Below are positions 1 to 6,389 of a stretch of DNA of 9,529 nt, one piece after another. The stretch is from PBB1 sp040400875. Lineage in GTDB: Bacteria > Pseudomonadota > Gammaproteobacteria > Burkholderiales > Burkholderiaceae_C. Position 1 is the first letter of the stretch. Each line of letters starts with the position of its first letter. The stretch is taken from positions 1 through 9,529 of the forward strand of contig JBBAPK010000060.1 in the NCBI GenBank assembly GCA_040400875.1, in the 5' to 3' direction. The notes under the pieces are model-generated. The model had not been told where the DNA came from and searched no databases. It saw nothing but the letters and a program-made list of their open reading frames with translations. The position numbers and the translations under genes are program-made.

Positions 1-424
1 TATCGACGGCTCGTGGTAATCGGGGCATCCCGGACGCAATCAAGGCCTTGAGTTCAGCTTCTGTGAAACGCTCTTCCAGCGAGGTACCGATCGTCGAGGG
101 AGCCAGCTTGATGGCTCGCTCACGCACCAGAGGAACCGCCTCGTCGACGTATTTCTTGGCGCTTTCTTCCAGCGACTTCACAGCCGCCTCGCGCTTGTCT
201 TCTGGAACCTGACTTTGCAAGACGCGGCCGGCCTCTTGCATCATGCGCGCGGCTGGTTCTTGCGCCAGATTGCGCGCCAGCATCTCGACTTCCGGCTGTT
301 GCAAAGCCAAGACTTTCTTGACCAGTTCCTTCTTGGCCGGCGAAGTGGGCAAGGGCGCTGGCGATGCCTGGGCTGACACGCCAAAGGCGGCGAAAAGTGC
401 GCTGATGACTAGAAGACGTTTCAT
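1..424 (-). CDS. DUF2059-type secreted protein, 3' end cut by the window edge
   Basis: The reading frame starts at the ATG at 424-422 and stays open for 141 codons to the left edge, so only the N-terminal part is present. Residues 1-20 form a typical Sec signal peptide: KR at residues 2-3, a hydrophobic core, and a likely cut after AQA at 18-20. The mature part is rich in charged helices and contains a segment VRERAIKLAPSTIG (100-113) followed by ERFTEAELKAL (118-128). I recognise this as typical of the DUF2059 family, a periplasmic helical domain of unknown function. The start overlaps the gyrA stop in an ATGA arrangement and no good Shine-Dalgarno precedes it, so translation is probably coupled to gyrA. 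A DUF2059 gene after gyrA is common in Comamonadaceae, from memory. The last roughly ten residues before the edge do not look like the family; see findings. Confidence 0.7.
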   Translation of the reverse strand, partial: MKRLLVISALFAAFGVSAQASPAPLPTSPAKKELVKKVLALQQPEVEMLARNLAQEPAARMMQEAGRVLQSQVPEDKREAAVKSLEESAKKYVDEAVPLVRERAIKLAPSTIGTSLEERFTEAELKALIASGMPRLPRAVD

Positions 425-3075
425 GGGAGGTTCTCGGTGGGTGGCAAGTCGTTGTCGTCGCCGGGTTGGATGTCAGTGTTGCCGTCGGGTGCATTCACGT
501 CGTTTTCGACAATGCGTTGCAAACCGCTCAGGGTGGAGCCTGCATCGAGCGCGATCAATGTCACGCCTTGGGTGGTGCGGCCCAGTTCTCGAATCTCCGA
601 CACGCGGGTACGCACCAGTACGCCCTTGTCGGTGATCAGCATGATCTCGTCGTCAGGACGCACCAGCGTGGCCGCAACGACCTTGCCTTTGTGATCGGTC
701 TGCCGGATGGCGATCATTCCTTTGGTGCCGCGACCATGGCGCGTGTACTCGGTGATGCTGCTGCGCTTGCCAAAGCCGTTGGCGGTGGCCGTCAGAACAC
801 TTTGGGTCTCGTCTTCTGCCACCAGCATGGCGATCACGCCTTGACCGTCCTCGAGCATCATCCCCCGCACGCCGCGGGCGTTGCGACCCATCGGGCGCAC
901 GTCGTTCTCGTCAAAGCGAACGGCCTTCGCCGCATCGCTGAAAAGCATCACATCGTGCCGTCCGTCGGTGAGTGCGGCACCAATCAGGAAGTCGCCCTCG
1001 TCCAAGTCGATCGCGATGATTCCCGCCTTGCGCGGGTTGCTGAACTCGTCGAGAGACGTCTTCTTGACGGTTCCTCCTGCGGTGGCCATGAACACGAAAC
1101 GGTCTGCGGGGAAGGTTCTTGCGTCGCCCGTCAGCGGCAGCACCACATTCACCTTTTCGCCGGGCAAAAGCGGGAACATGTTGACGATGGGCTTGCCGCG
1201 CGCGTTGCGCGAACCCTGCGGAACTTCCCAGACCTTCAGCCAGTAGACACGTCCCTTGTTGGTGAAGCACAGGATGTAGTCGTGGGTGTTCGCGATGAAC
1301 AGCTGCTCGACCCAGTCGTCTTCCTTGGTCTGGGTCGCTTGCTTGCCACGACCACCGCGCTTTTGTGCACTGTATTCAGCCAGCGGCTGGCTCTTGAAGT
1401 AGCCGGTGTGGCTCAGCGTCACCACCATGTCGGTCGGCTTGATCAGGTCTTCGGTGCCAAGGTCCTGCGCGTTGTGCTCGATGAAGCTGCGCCGCGCGCC
1501 GACCTTGGTTTGACCGAACTCCTGCTTGATGGCCGCCAGTTCGTCGCTGATGATCGCGGTGACGCGCTCGGGCGTGGACAGGATGTTGAGCAGATCGGCG
1601 ATGGTGGTCATCACCTCTTTGTATTCGCTGATGATCTTGTCTTGCTCAAGCCCGGTCAGCCGCTGCAGACGCATCTGCAGGATTTCGCCGGCCTGGTCCT
1701 CGCTCAGGCGGTACAGGCAGTCCGACTGCAGCCCAAAACTCTTGTGCAGGCCCTCGGGGCGGAAAGCCTCGCGCCCACCTGGCGCTTCACCTTCGGCGCG
1801 GGCCAGCATCTCGCGCACCATCGACGAATCCCAGCTTTTGCTCATCAGCGCGGCTTTGGCCACCGGTGGTGTGGGCGATGCCTTGATGGTCTCGATGAAC
1901 TCGTCGATGTTGGCCAGCGCCACGGCCAGACCTTCAAGCACATGACCACGTTCGCGAGCCTTGCGCAGCTCGAACACGGTTCTGCGGGTGACGACTTCTC
2001 GGCGGTGCTCGAGAAACACCGCGATCAGGTCTTTCAGGTTGCACAACTTCGGCTGGTTGTCGATCAGCGCAACCATGTTGATGCCGAAGGTGTCCTGCAG
2101 CTGCGTTTGCTTGTAAAGGTTGTTGAGCACCACCTCAGGCACTTCGCCGCGCTTGAGTTCGATCACGACACGCATGCCGTCCTTGTCGGACTCGTCCTGA
2201 ATGTGGCTGATGCCCTCTAGCTTTTTCTCATGGACCAACTCGGCCATGCGTTCGAGCAGATTCTTCTTGTTCACCTGATAAGGGATTTCGTCGACGATGA
2301 TCGCCTGACGCTGTCCCTTGTCGATGTCCTCAAAGTGGCACTTGGCCCGCATCACCACGCGTCCTCGGCCGGTGCGGTAGCCGTCGCGCACCCCGCTGAG
2401 CCCGTGGATGATCCCGGCGGTGGGAAAGTCTGGCGCCGGAATGATCTCCATCAACTCGTCGATGGTGGCTTGTGGGTTCTTGAGCAGGTGCAAGCAGGCG
2501 TCGACCACCTCATTGAGGTTGTGCGGCGGAATGTTGGTCGCCATGCCCACCGCGATGCCGCCTGATCCGTTGACCAAGAGGTTGGGCAGACGACTTGGCA
2601 AAACGAGCGGCTCTTTTTCGCTGCCGTCGTAGTTGGGGCCGAAGTTGACGGTTTCCTTGTCCAGATCGGCCAGCATTTCGTGGGCGATTTTGGAAAGGCG
2701 AATTTCGGTGTAACGCATCGCGGCGGCGTTATCGCCATCGACCGACCCGAAATTCCCCTGCCCATCAACCAACATGTGGCGCAGGGAAAAATCCTGCGCC
2801 ATCCGAACGATGGTGTCGTAGACCGACTGGTCCCCGTGCGGGTGATATTTACCGATCACATCGCCAACGATGCGGGCCGACTTCTTGTACGGTCGATTCC
2901 AGTCGTTGTTCAATTCGTGCATCGCAAACAGCACGCGCCGGTGAACAGGCTTCAAACCGTCTCGTGCATCTGGGAGCGCACGTCCCACAATCACGCTCAT
3001 GGCGTAGTCCAGATACGACCGCCGCATCTCCTCTTCGAGACTGACAGGCAGTGTTTCTTTGGCGAACTGGCTCAT
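421..3075 (-). CDS. gyrA: DNA gyrase subunit A
   Basis: This is the breakage-reunion subunit of DNA gyrase, which with GyrB introduces negative supercoils using ATP. With the start at ATG 3075 the protein has 884 residues and follows E. coli GyrA numbering exactly through the N-terminal domain. The catalytic tyrosine is Y122 in AMRYTEIRL, preceded by R121. The quinolone-resistance region reads HPHGDQSVYDT, with Gln at position 83 where E. coli has Ser, and Asp at 87. The GyrA box needed for DNA wrapping is QKRGGRGK (571-578), followed by the beta-pinwheel repeats of the C-terminal domain and an acidic Asp/Asn/Pro-rich tail (about 858-884). The frame can be extended upstream to a TTG at 3141, but residues MSQFAKETLP match the usual family start, and a promoter-like TACAAT at 3150-3145 would place transcription initiation almost on that TTG. 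The stop overlaps the next gene by 4 nt. Confidence 0.97.
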   Translation of the reverse strand: MSQFAKETLPVSLEEEMRRSYLDYAMSVIVGRALPDARDGLKPVHRRVLFAMHELNNDWNRPYKKSARIVGDVIGKYHPHGDQSVYDTIVRMAQDFSLRHMLVDGQGNFGSVDGDNAAAMRYTEIRLSKIAHEMLADLDKETVNFGPNYDGSEKEPLVLPSRLPNLLVNGSGGIAVGMATNIPPHNLNEVVDACLHLLKNPQATIDELMEIIPAPDFPTAGIIHGLSGVRDGYRTGRGRVVMRAKCHFEDIDKGQRQAIIVDEIPYQVNKKNLLERMAELVHEKKLEGISHIQDESDKDGMRVVIELKRGEVPEVVLNNLYKQTQLQDTFGINMVALIDNQPKLCNLKDLIAVFLEHRREVVTRRTVFELRKARERGHVLEGLAVALANIDEFIETIKASPTPPVAKAALMSKSWDSSMVREMLARAEGEAPGGREAFRPEGLHKSFGLQSDCLYRLSEDQAGEILQMRLQRLTGLEQDKIISEYKEVMTTIADLLNILSTPERVTAIISDELAAIKQEFGQTKVGARRSFIEHNAQDLGTEDLIKPTDMVVTLSHTGYFKSQPLAEYSAQKRGGRGKQATQTKEDDWVEQLFIANTHDYILCFTNKGRVYWLKVWEVPQGSRNARGKPIVNMFPLLPGEKVNVVLPLTGDARTFPADRFVFMATAGGTVKKTSLDEFSNPRKAGIIAIDLDEGDFLIGAALTDGRHDVMLFSDAAKAVRFDENDVRPMGRNARGVRGMMLEDGQGVIAMLVAEDETQSVLTATANGFGKRSSITEYTRHGRGTKGMIAIRQTDHKGKVVAATLVRPDDEIMLITDKGVLVRTRVSEIRELGRTTQGVTLIALDAGSTLSGLQRIVENDVNAPDGNTDIQPGDDNDLPPTENLP

Positions 3076-3144
3076 GCTGGGACGCGCGATTTGCGCAGGT
3101 TGGGAGGTGGATTTGAAGGCCACCGACGTGGGGCAATCCAATCA

Positions 3145-3150
3145 ATTGTA
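3145..3150 (-). promoter_or_regulatory. Candidate -10 element of the gyrA promoter
   Basis: Read on the minus strand the hexamer is TACAAT, five of six matches to the sigma-70 consensus. It sits about 70 nt upstream of the gyrA ATG at 3075, giving a leader of roughly 60 nt. No good -35 hexamer lies 16-18 nt further upstream, so this is only a candidate. Confidence 0.35.
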
Positions 3151-3340
3151 GGGTCCGCAGTCCGTTGCCCTCGCGCAACACGGGACGCAGCGTCGCGCCG
3201 CAATCAATGTCTTCTCAAGTGCCGCGAATACCCTATGGCACAATCGAAAAGTTGGCCGTCTGAGGCGTTTTCAAGGCGTTGCCATATGGCTACCAGAGCC
3301 ACTCGCTAGATCTTTTTACAGATTTGTTTGTACCTTCGCT

Positions 3341-3347
3341 CAAGAGG
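3341..3347 (+). promoter_or_regulatory. Ribosome binding site fixing the ompA-like start
   Basis: The purine-rich CAAGAGG lies 6 nt before the ATG at 3354. The open frame extends upstream to another ATG at 3279, but the signal peptide begins with MKKLNK at 3354 and this site is well spaced for that start, so 3354 is the initiator. Confidence 0.75.
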
Positions 3348-3353
3348 AAAACC

Positions 3354-4016
3354 ATGAAGAAACTAAATAAGGTGGCGTCGCTGTTTGCGGCTGTGGCATT
3401 TACTTTGACGGCGACCACTGTGACGGCTCAGACCGCTGCGCCTGCTCAAGCCGCCAAGGTGGATAACTGGGTAAATCCGAACGGCCTGCCTTGGAAGAAC
3501 GGTACCAACGAACTTTGCTGGCGCGATGCAAACTGGACTCCCGCCACGGCACTGCCTGGATGTGATGGAGCGCCAAAGCCCGAGCCGAAGGCTGCTCCTG
3601 AAGCTCCCGCTCCGGCCGCCGAGGTTCCCCCAGCCCCAGTGGTGCCCATGATCATCAGCGAGAAGGTGACCTTTGCGGCGGATGCCTTCTTTGATTTTGA
3701 CAAGGCTGTTCTGAAGCCTGAAGGCAAGGCAAAGCTCGACGAGGTGGTCACCAAGCTCAACAGCATCAACCTGGAAGTGATCATCGCTGTGGGCCACACC
3801 GACTCGGTTGGTTCGGACTCCTACAACGAGAAGCTGTCGGTGCGTCGCGCTGAAGCAGTCAAGGCCTATTTGGTGGGCAAGGGTATCGAGAAGAATCGCG
3901 TGTACACCGAGGGCAAGGGCAAGAAGCAGCCAGTGGCTGATAACAAGACGGCTGAAGGTCGCGCCAAGAACCGCCGCGTTGAGATCGAGTTTGTTGGCAC
4001 GAAAAAGCCAAACTGA
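3354..4016 (+). CDS. OmpA family protein (peptidoglycan-binding OmpA-C domain)
   Basis: A 220-residue exported protein that should anchor the envelope to peptidoglycan. Residues 1-25 are a Sec signal peptide with a likely cut after VTA. Residues 36-72 form a short region with two cysteines (C55, C70) and the string NGTNELCWRDANWTPATA, which I associate with betaproteobacterial OmpA-like proteins; the cysteines could form a disulfide. A Pro/Ala/Glu-rich linker follows (73-98). Residues about 100-216 are the OmpA C-terminal domain: FFDFDKAVLKPEG, then GHTDSVGSDSYNEKLSVRRAEAV, in which the Asp of HTD and the Arg of the LSxxRAxxV helix are the expected diaminopimelate-binding positions, and finally AKNRRVEIE. 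There is no room for an eight-stranded OmpA barrel, so this is a short OmpA/Pal-like form. It is divergent from gyrA and is followed by a strong terminator at 4061, consistent with a monocistronic, probably abundant mRNA. Confidence 0.92.
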   Translation: MKKLNKVASLFAAVAFTLTATTVTAQTAAPAQAAKVDNWVNPNGLPWKNGTNELCWRDANWTPATALPGCDGAPKPEPKAAPEAPAPAAEVPPAPVVPMIISEKVTFAADAFFDFDKAVLKPEGKAKLDEVVTKLNSINLEVIIAVGHTDSVGSDSYNEKLSVRRAEAVKAYLVGKGIEKNRVYTEGKGKKQPVADNKTAEGRAKNRRVEIEFVGTKKPN

Positions 4017-4060
4017 CCGGCTATCGAAAATAAATAATCAGCCTTGGCTGGTGTTGGGAG

Positions 4061-4088
4061 AACCCCGCTGCGGCGGGGTTTTTTCTTT
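4061..4088 (+). terminator. Rho-independent terminator between the ompA-like gene and ubiG
   Basis: A perfect 8-bp GC-rich stem, AACCCCGC (4061-4068) and GCGGGGTT (4073-4080), closes a 4-nt loop TGCG. It is followed by TTTTCTTT, so the uridine run continues from the stem with one C. It ends the ompA-like transcript 45 nt after the stop codon. It also lies only 15 nt before the ubiG start, so it must affect whatever transcribes ubiG. Confidence 0.88.
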
Positions 4089-4103
4089 GGGAGAGTGAAT
4101 CAA

Positions 4104-4808
4104 ATGTCAGTGAATGTTGACCCCCAGGAAATTGCCAAGTTCAGCGAACTCGCTCACCGCTGGTGGGACCCTGAAAGTGAGTTTCGGCCACTGCACCAAA
4201 TCAACCCTCTGCGCCTTGACTGGATTGACCAGCGAGCCAGCCTTCGCGGCAAGCGAGTGCTTGATGTGGGCTGTGGCGGGGGAATCCTTTCGGATGCGAT
4301 GGCTCGGCGCGGTGCAGACGTGCTGGGTATCGATCTGTCGTCCAAGGCTTTGCGGGTGGCTTCGCTGCACGCACTTGAGGCCAGCACGCCATCTGTTCAA
4401 TACCGAGAGGTTTCTGCCGAGGCGCTGGCTGCAGAGTCCCCTTGTTTTTTTGATGTGGTGACCTGCATGGAAATGCTCGAGCATGTGCCTGACCCGCTGT
4501 CGGTGGTGTCTGCTTGCGCCGCGCTGGTGAAGCCTGGGGGTTGGTTGTTCTTTTCGACCATCAACCGCAATCCGAAATCTTTTTTGTTCGCGATCGTGGG
4601 CGCTGAATACATCCTCAAGCTCTTGCCCAAAGGCACGCACGAGTACGCCAAGTTCATCAAGCCCAGCGAGTTGGCCGGCTATTGCCGCGAGGCGGGGCTC
4701 GACGTGAACGAGGCCTGTGGACTGGAGTACAACCCACTGACGCGGCGCTATTGGCTCTCAGGCGACACCAGCGTGAACTTCATGCTGGCTTGCCGCAGGC
4801 CTGCATGA
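4104..4808 (+). CDS. ubiG: Ubiquinone biosynthesis O-methyltransferase
   Basis: A 234-residue SAM-dependent methyltransferase that catalyses the two O-methylations of the ubiquinone head group, using the 3-hydroxy polyprenyl benzoate-type and demethylubiquinol intermediates at the inner membrane. Family landmarks are all present: NVDPQEIAKFSELAHRWWDP near the N-terminus, SAM-binding motif I VLDVGCGGG (52-60), the acidic GID of motif II (D77), MEMLEHVPDP (122-131), LVKPGG (141-146), and the UbiG-specific segment with FLFAIVGAEYILKLLPKGTH (160-179) linked to membrane association. The start at ATG 4104 follows GGGAGAG at 4089-4095; an upstream in-frame ATG at 4044 would run through the terminator hairpin and adds no family sequence. 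The stop overlaps the start of gph by 4 nt (ATGA), indicating a two-gene operon with coupled translation. Confidence 0.95.
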   Translation: MSVNVDPQEIAKFSELAHRWWDPESEFRPLHQINPLRLDWIDQRASLRGKRVLDVGCGGGILSDAMARRGADVLGIDLSSKALRVASLHALEASTPSVQYREVSAEALAAESPCFFDVVTCMEMLEHVPDPLSVVSACAALVKPGGWLFFSTINRNPKSFLFAIVGAEYILKLLPKGTHEYAKFIKPSELAGYCREAGLDVNEACGLEYNPLTRRYWLSGDTSVNFMLACRRPA

Positions 4809-5470
4809 AAGCGCTCACCTCGGCTGTTCTGTTTGACCTTGACGGCACGATCATCGACAGTGCACCGGATCTTGCCGGCGCTGCCAACGAAATGCGCCGT
4901 GTGCGTGGCTTGCCTGATGCTTCCTACGACAGGCTTCGTGCGATGGTCGGCTCGGGCGCCCGAGGCTTGGTGGGTGAGGCGTTTGGTGTGTCACCAGGCG
5001 ATGATGACTTCGAGGCCTTGCGAGACGAATTCCTGGTGCGCTACGAGGCGCGCATGACGCTGGATACACGCGTATTTGAGCAGGTTGAACATTTGTTGCG
5101 CGAGCTGGAAAGTCTGTCTGTCCCCTGGGGCATCGTCACAAACAAGTCCATCAGGCTCGCGACGCCGATCTCACGCGCTCTGGGTCTTTTTGAACGCGCG
5201 GCCGTGGTGATTGGCGGCGATTCAACCCCTCATGCCAAACCCCACCCCGAGCCGCTGCTTGAAGCCGCTCGTCGAATGCAGGTGGATCCAACAGCGTGCT
5301 TCTACGTGGGCGACGATCCCCGCGACGTGCAGGCTGGATTGGCCGCCGGGATGAGAACCGTCGCCGTCAAGTGGGGCTATCTGGGTGACGGCCTGCCGAT
5401 TGAGGCTTGGGGCGCCCATCACATTGCGGACAGCCCAAAAGACCTCTTGCAATGGCTGGCGATGGCCTAA
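4805..5470 (+). CDS. gph: Phosphoglycolate phosphatase (HAD superfamily)
   Basis: A 221-residue HAD hydrolase expected to dephosphorylate 2-phosphoglycolate produced by DNA repair or oxygenase side reactions. HAD motif I is DLDGTIIDS (D11 nucleophile, D13 acid/base), motif II is VTNK (111-114, T112), the motif III lysine is K145 in HAKPHP, and motif IV is GDDPRD (169-174). The helical cap lies between residues about 16 and 85. The length matches the Gph/PGP family. The start ATG at 4805 overlaps the ubiG stop; the open frame extends upstream only inside ubiG. The ubiG-gph pair is common in proteobacteria. HAD phosphatases are hard to separate by substrate, so the gene symbol rests on context as well as sequence. 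The TAA stop lies 12 nt before the tmRNA 5' end and may form part of the ssrA promoter. Confidence 0.88.
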   Translation: MKALTSAVLFDLDGTIIDSAPDLAGAANEMRRVRGLPDASYDRLRAMVGSGARGLVGEAFGVSPGDDDFEALRDEFLVRYEARMTLDTRVFEQVEHLLRELESLSVPWGIVTNKSIRLATPISRALGLFERAAVVIGGDSTPHAKPHPEPLLEAARRMQVDPTACFYVGDDPRDVQAGLAAGMRTVAVKWGYLGDGLPIEAWGAHHIADSPKDLLQWLAMA

Positions 5471-5473
5471 ACT
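5447..5473 (+). promoter_or_regulatory. Candidate ssrA promoter inside the end of gph
   Basis: Only 12 nt separate gph from the tmRNA, so a dedicated promoter must lie within gph. TTGCAA (5447-5452) could be a -35, and TAAACT (5468-5473), which contains the gph stop codon, a -10 about 10 nt before the mature 5' end. The spacer is a short 15 nt and both hexamers match consensus at four of six positions, so support is modest. Confidence 0.35.
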
Positions 5474-5573
5474 CAACCGCCTGGGGCCGACCCGGCTTCG
5501 ACGTGGGTTCGGATTTGGACTAGGGCATGCCGAGCACCAGTTCGCTCGTAAAACCACTGGAAACAAAGTAACT

Positions 5574-5606
5574 GCAAACGACTCTACGTTCGCACTCGCC
5601 GCTTAA
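5574..5606 (+). other. tmRNA tag peptide reading frame
   Basis: The resume codon GCA (5574-5576) follows AAAGTAACT, and the frame encodes ANDSTFALAA followed by TAA (5604-5606). The C-terminal ALAA is the usual ClpXP/ClpAP recognition end, and AND is the SspB/ClpA-facing start. It is a variant of the ANDxxFALAA tag seen in betaproteobacteria. Confidence 0.95.
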
Positions 5607-5829
5607 AACCGGTGAGCTTCGCAACAGTTGGCCGATGGGCTGGGTCTGAGGGGTAAAACCCGAAGGCTGCGAAGTCATACACATGGGCTCGTCCTGGGTC
5701 GGGTCACTCGGCTCAGGATCAAATCAAGTGAATCGGGGTGGTCTCAGCGTGCTGCTGCGCGGTGATCTCCCTTAAAACCAAATCAGTCAGCTACGCATGT
5801 AGAACTACCTGATGATGGCTTGCGGACGG

Positions 5830-5855
5830 GGGTTCGATTCCCCCCGGCTCCACCA
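5830..5855 (+). other. Possible island attachment site at the ssrA 3' end
   Basis: The T-arm and CCA end of ssrA are a well-known target of tyrosine recombinases in many bacteria. Here they mark the change from core genes on the left to a metal/metalloid cassette on the right. No second copy of this segment and no integrase are present in the window, so this is inference from position only. Confidence 0.3.
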
Positions 5856-5861
5856 GTATGG

Positions 5862-5894
5862 AAGCCCCAACTGTTCTCAGTTGGGGCTTTTTTT
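5862..5894 (+). terminator. Rho-independent terminator of ssrA
   Basis: A perfect 12-bp stem, AAGCCCCAACTG (5862-5873) and CAGTTGGGGCTT (5878-5889), closes a TTCT loop. It is followed by an uninterrupted run of T reaching 5894. It begins 7 nt after the CCA end of the tmRNA. Confidence 0.95.
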
Positions 5895-5895
5895 C

Positions 5896-6389
5896 GTCTG
5901 ATGGCTACAGTTCCCGCGTGTTTGCGCGGGTTCTTGCGGAAACCTGCGGACTTCGCCGGTTCGCCATCTGGCCGTTCTCGGCCACCTTTCGCTCTCCACA
6001 TGCCATTCTTCTCTCCGGCCTCGCTCTCCGCGAAAGGCCCGAAGTCCGCAGGGGGTCTCGTTCGGAGCCATAAAAATCAACAACTTACGAGCGGACGAAT
6101 CAAGCGGTCGTTTTTTGGCATTGCCAGGGGGGCGGGAACCGACCCGATTCAGAGAGTGGGTAGGGAGGGGTCGCCTATAAACGGAAGGGCAGATCCCGGC
6201 CAATTGCGGACTTCTGCGAACGACCCGTTGGATGCAGCTCAACCAACTTTCGTCAGTGCAGAAGGGCCCTCGGCCGGCAGATCTCTCTCCGTTGGGAGTC
6301 AGTTGCAGGACTTAGGCCTTGGGAATCTCGAGCGGTCCGCGTGGCGTGTCAGAGTAGGCCACGTCCGGGAATGCGAATGCCACGGCCTC
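5896..6389. other. Gene-poor interval between ssrA and the DUF302 gene
   Basis: About 490 bp without a gene I can support. It contains two small GC hairpins, CCCGCG/CGCGGG (5913-5930) and TGGCCG/CGGCCA (5969-5984), and a loose CGTGGC/GCCACG pair (6340-6363), none with a good T run. TGCGGACTTC occurs at 5945-5954 and 6205-6214, and inverted at 6041-6050. Open frames crossing it either run back into the tmRNA or are antisense to the metal genes. It may be island-junction DNA or debris of older insertions. No obvious terminator for the minus-strand cassette is visible. Confidence 0.6.
5943..6052. repeat. 12-bp inverted repeat CCTGCGGACTTC
   Basis: CCTGCGGACTTC at 5943-5954 has its exact reverse complement at 6041-6052, with 86 bp between the arms. 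The flanks do not extend the match. A 10-bp core of the same word recurs in direct orientation at 6205-6214. I do not recognise it as an insertion-sequence end. Confidence 0.6.

Larger units (their letters stand above)
5483..5855 (+). ncRNA. ssrA: Transfer-messenger RNA (tmRNA)
   Basis: This RNA rescues stalled ribosomes with SmpB: it is charged with alanine, enters the A site, and its short frame tags the nascent chain for proteolysis. The 5' end GGGGCCG pairs with CGGCTCC just before the encoded ACCA, giving a 7-bp acceptor stem with a G·U at the third pair, the alanyl-tRNA synthetase identity element. The 3' part has a T arm with a GGGGG/CCCCC stem around TTCGATT. PK1 is visible as an H-type pseudoknot: stem 5531-5535/5544-5548 and stem 5537-5541/5556-5560, ending 13 nt before the resume codon. 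A hairpin at 5595-5601/5610-5616 holds the tag stop codon in its loop. The 373-nt length is normal for a one-piece tmRNA. It is followed at once by an intrinsic terminator. Confidence 0.97.

Noticed and set aside
466..2220. Long plus-strand open frame of 584 codons antisense to gyrA
   Set aside because: It is the mirror of a clear, conserved gyrA; long antisense frames are expected in GC-rich genes. Its protein is low-complexity His/Gln/Val/Leu-rich with no recognisable domain.
3076..3141. N-terminal extension of gyrA to a TTG at 3141
   Set aside because: It adds 22 residues outside the family, uses a weak start codon, and begins almost at the predicted transcription start.
3239..3244. CACAAT upstream of the ompA-like gene as its -10 element
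   Set aside because: No -35 hexamer is found at a workable distance, so I could not support it as a promoter, although a promoter must lie somewhere in this interval.
5783..6001. Minus-strand frame containing GAGGNRTPVR
   Set aside because: This string is the reverse complement of a tRNA-like 3' end and a common false protein call next to tRNA and tmRNA genes.
6124..6146. Segment whose reverse complement (GGTTCCCGCCCCCCTGGC) loosely resembles the ssrA 3' end, considered as a second att site
   Set aside because: Only short runs match and spacing differs; a true attachment repeat should be near identical over 15 or more bases.
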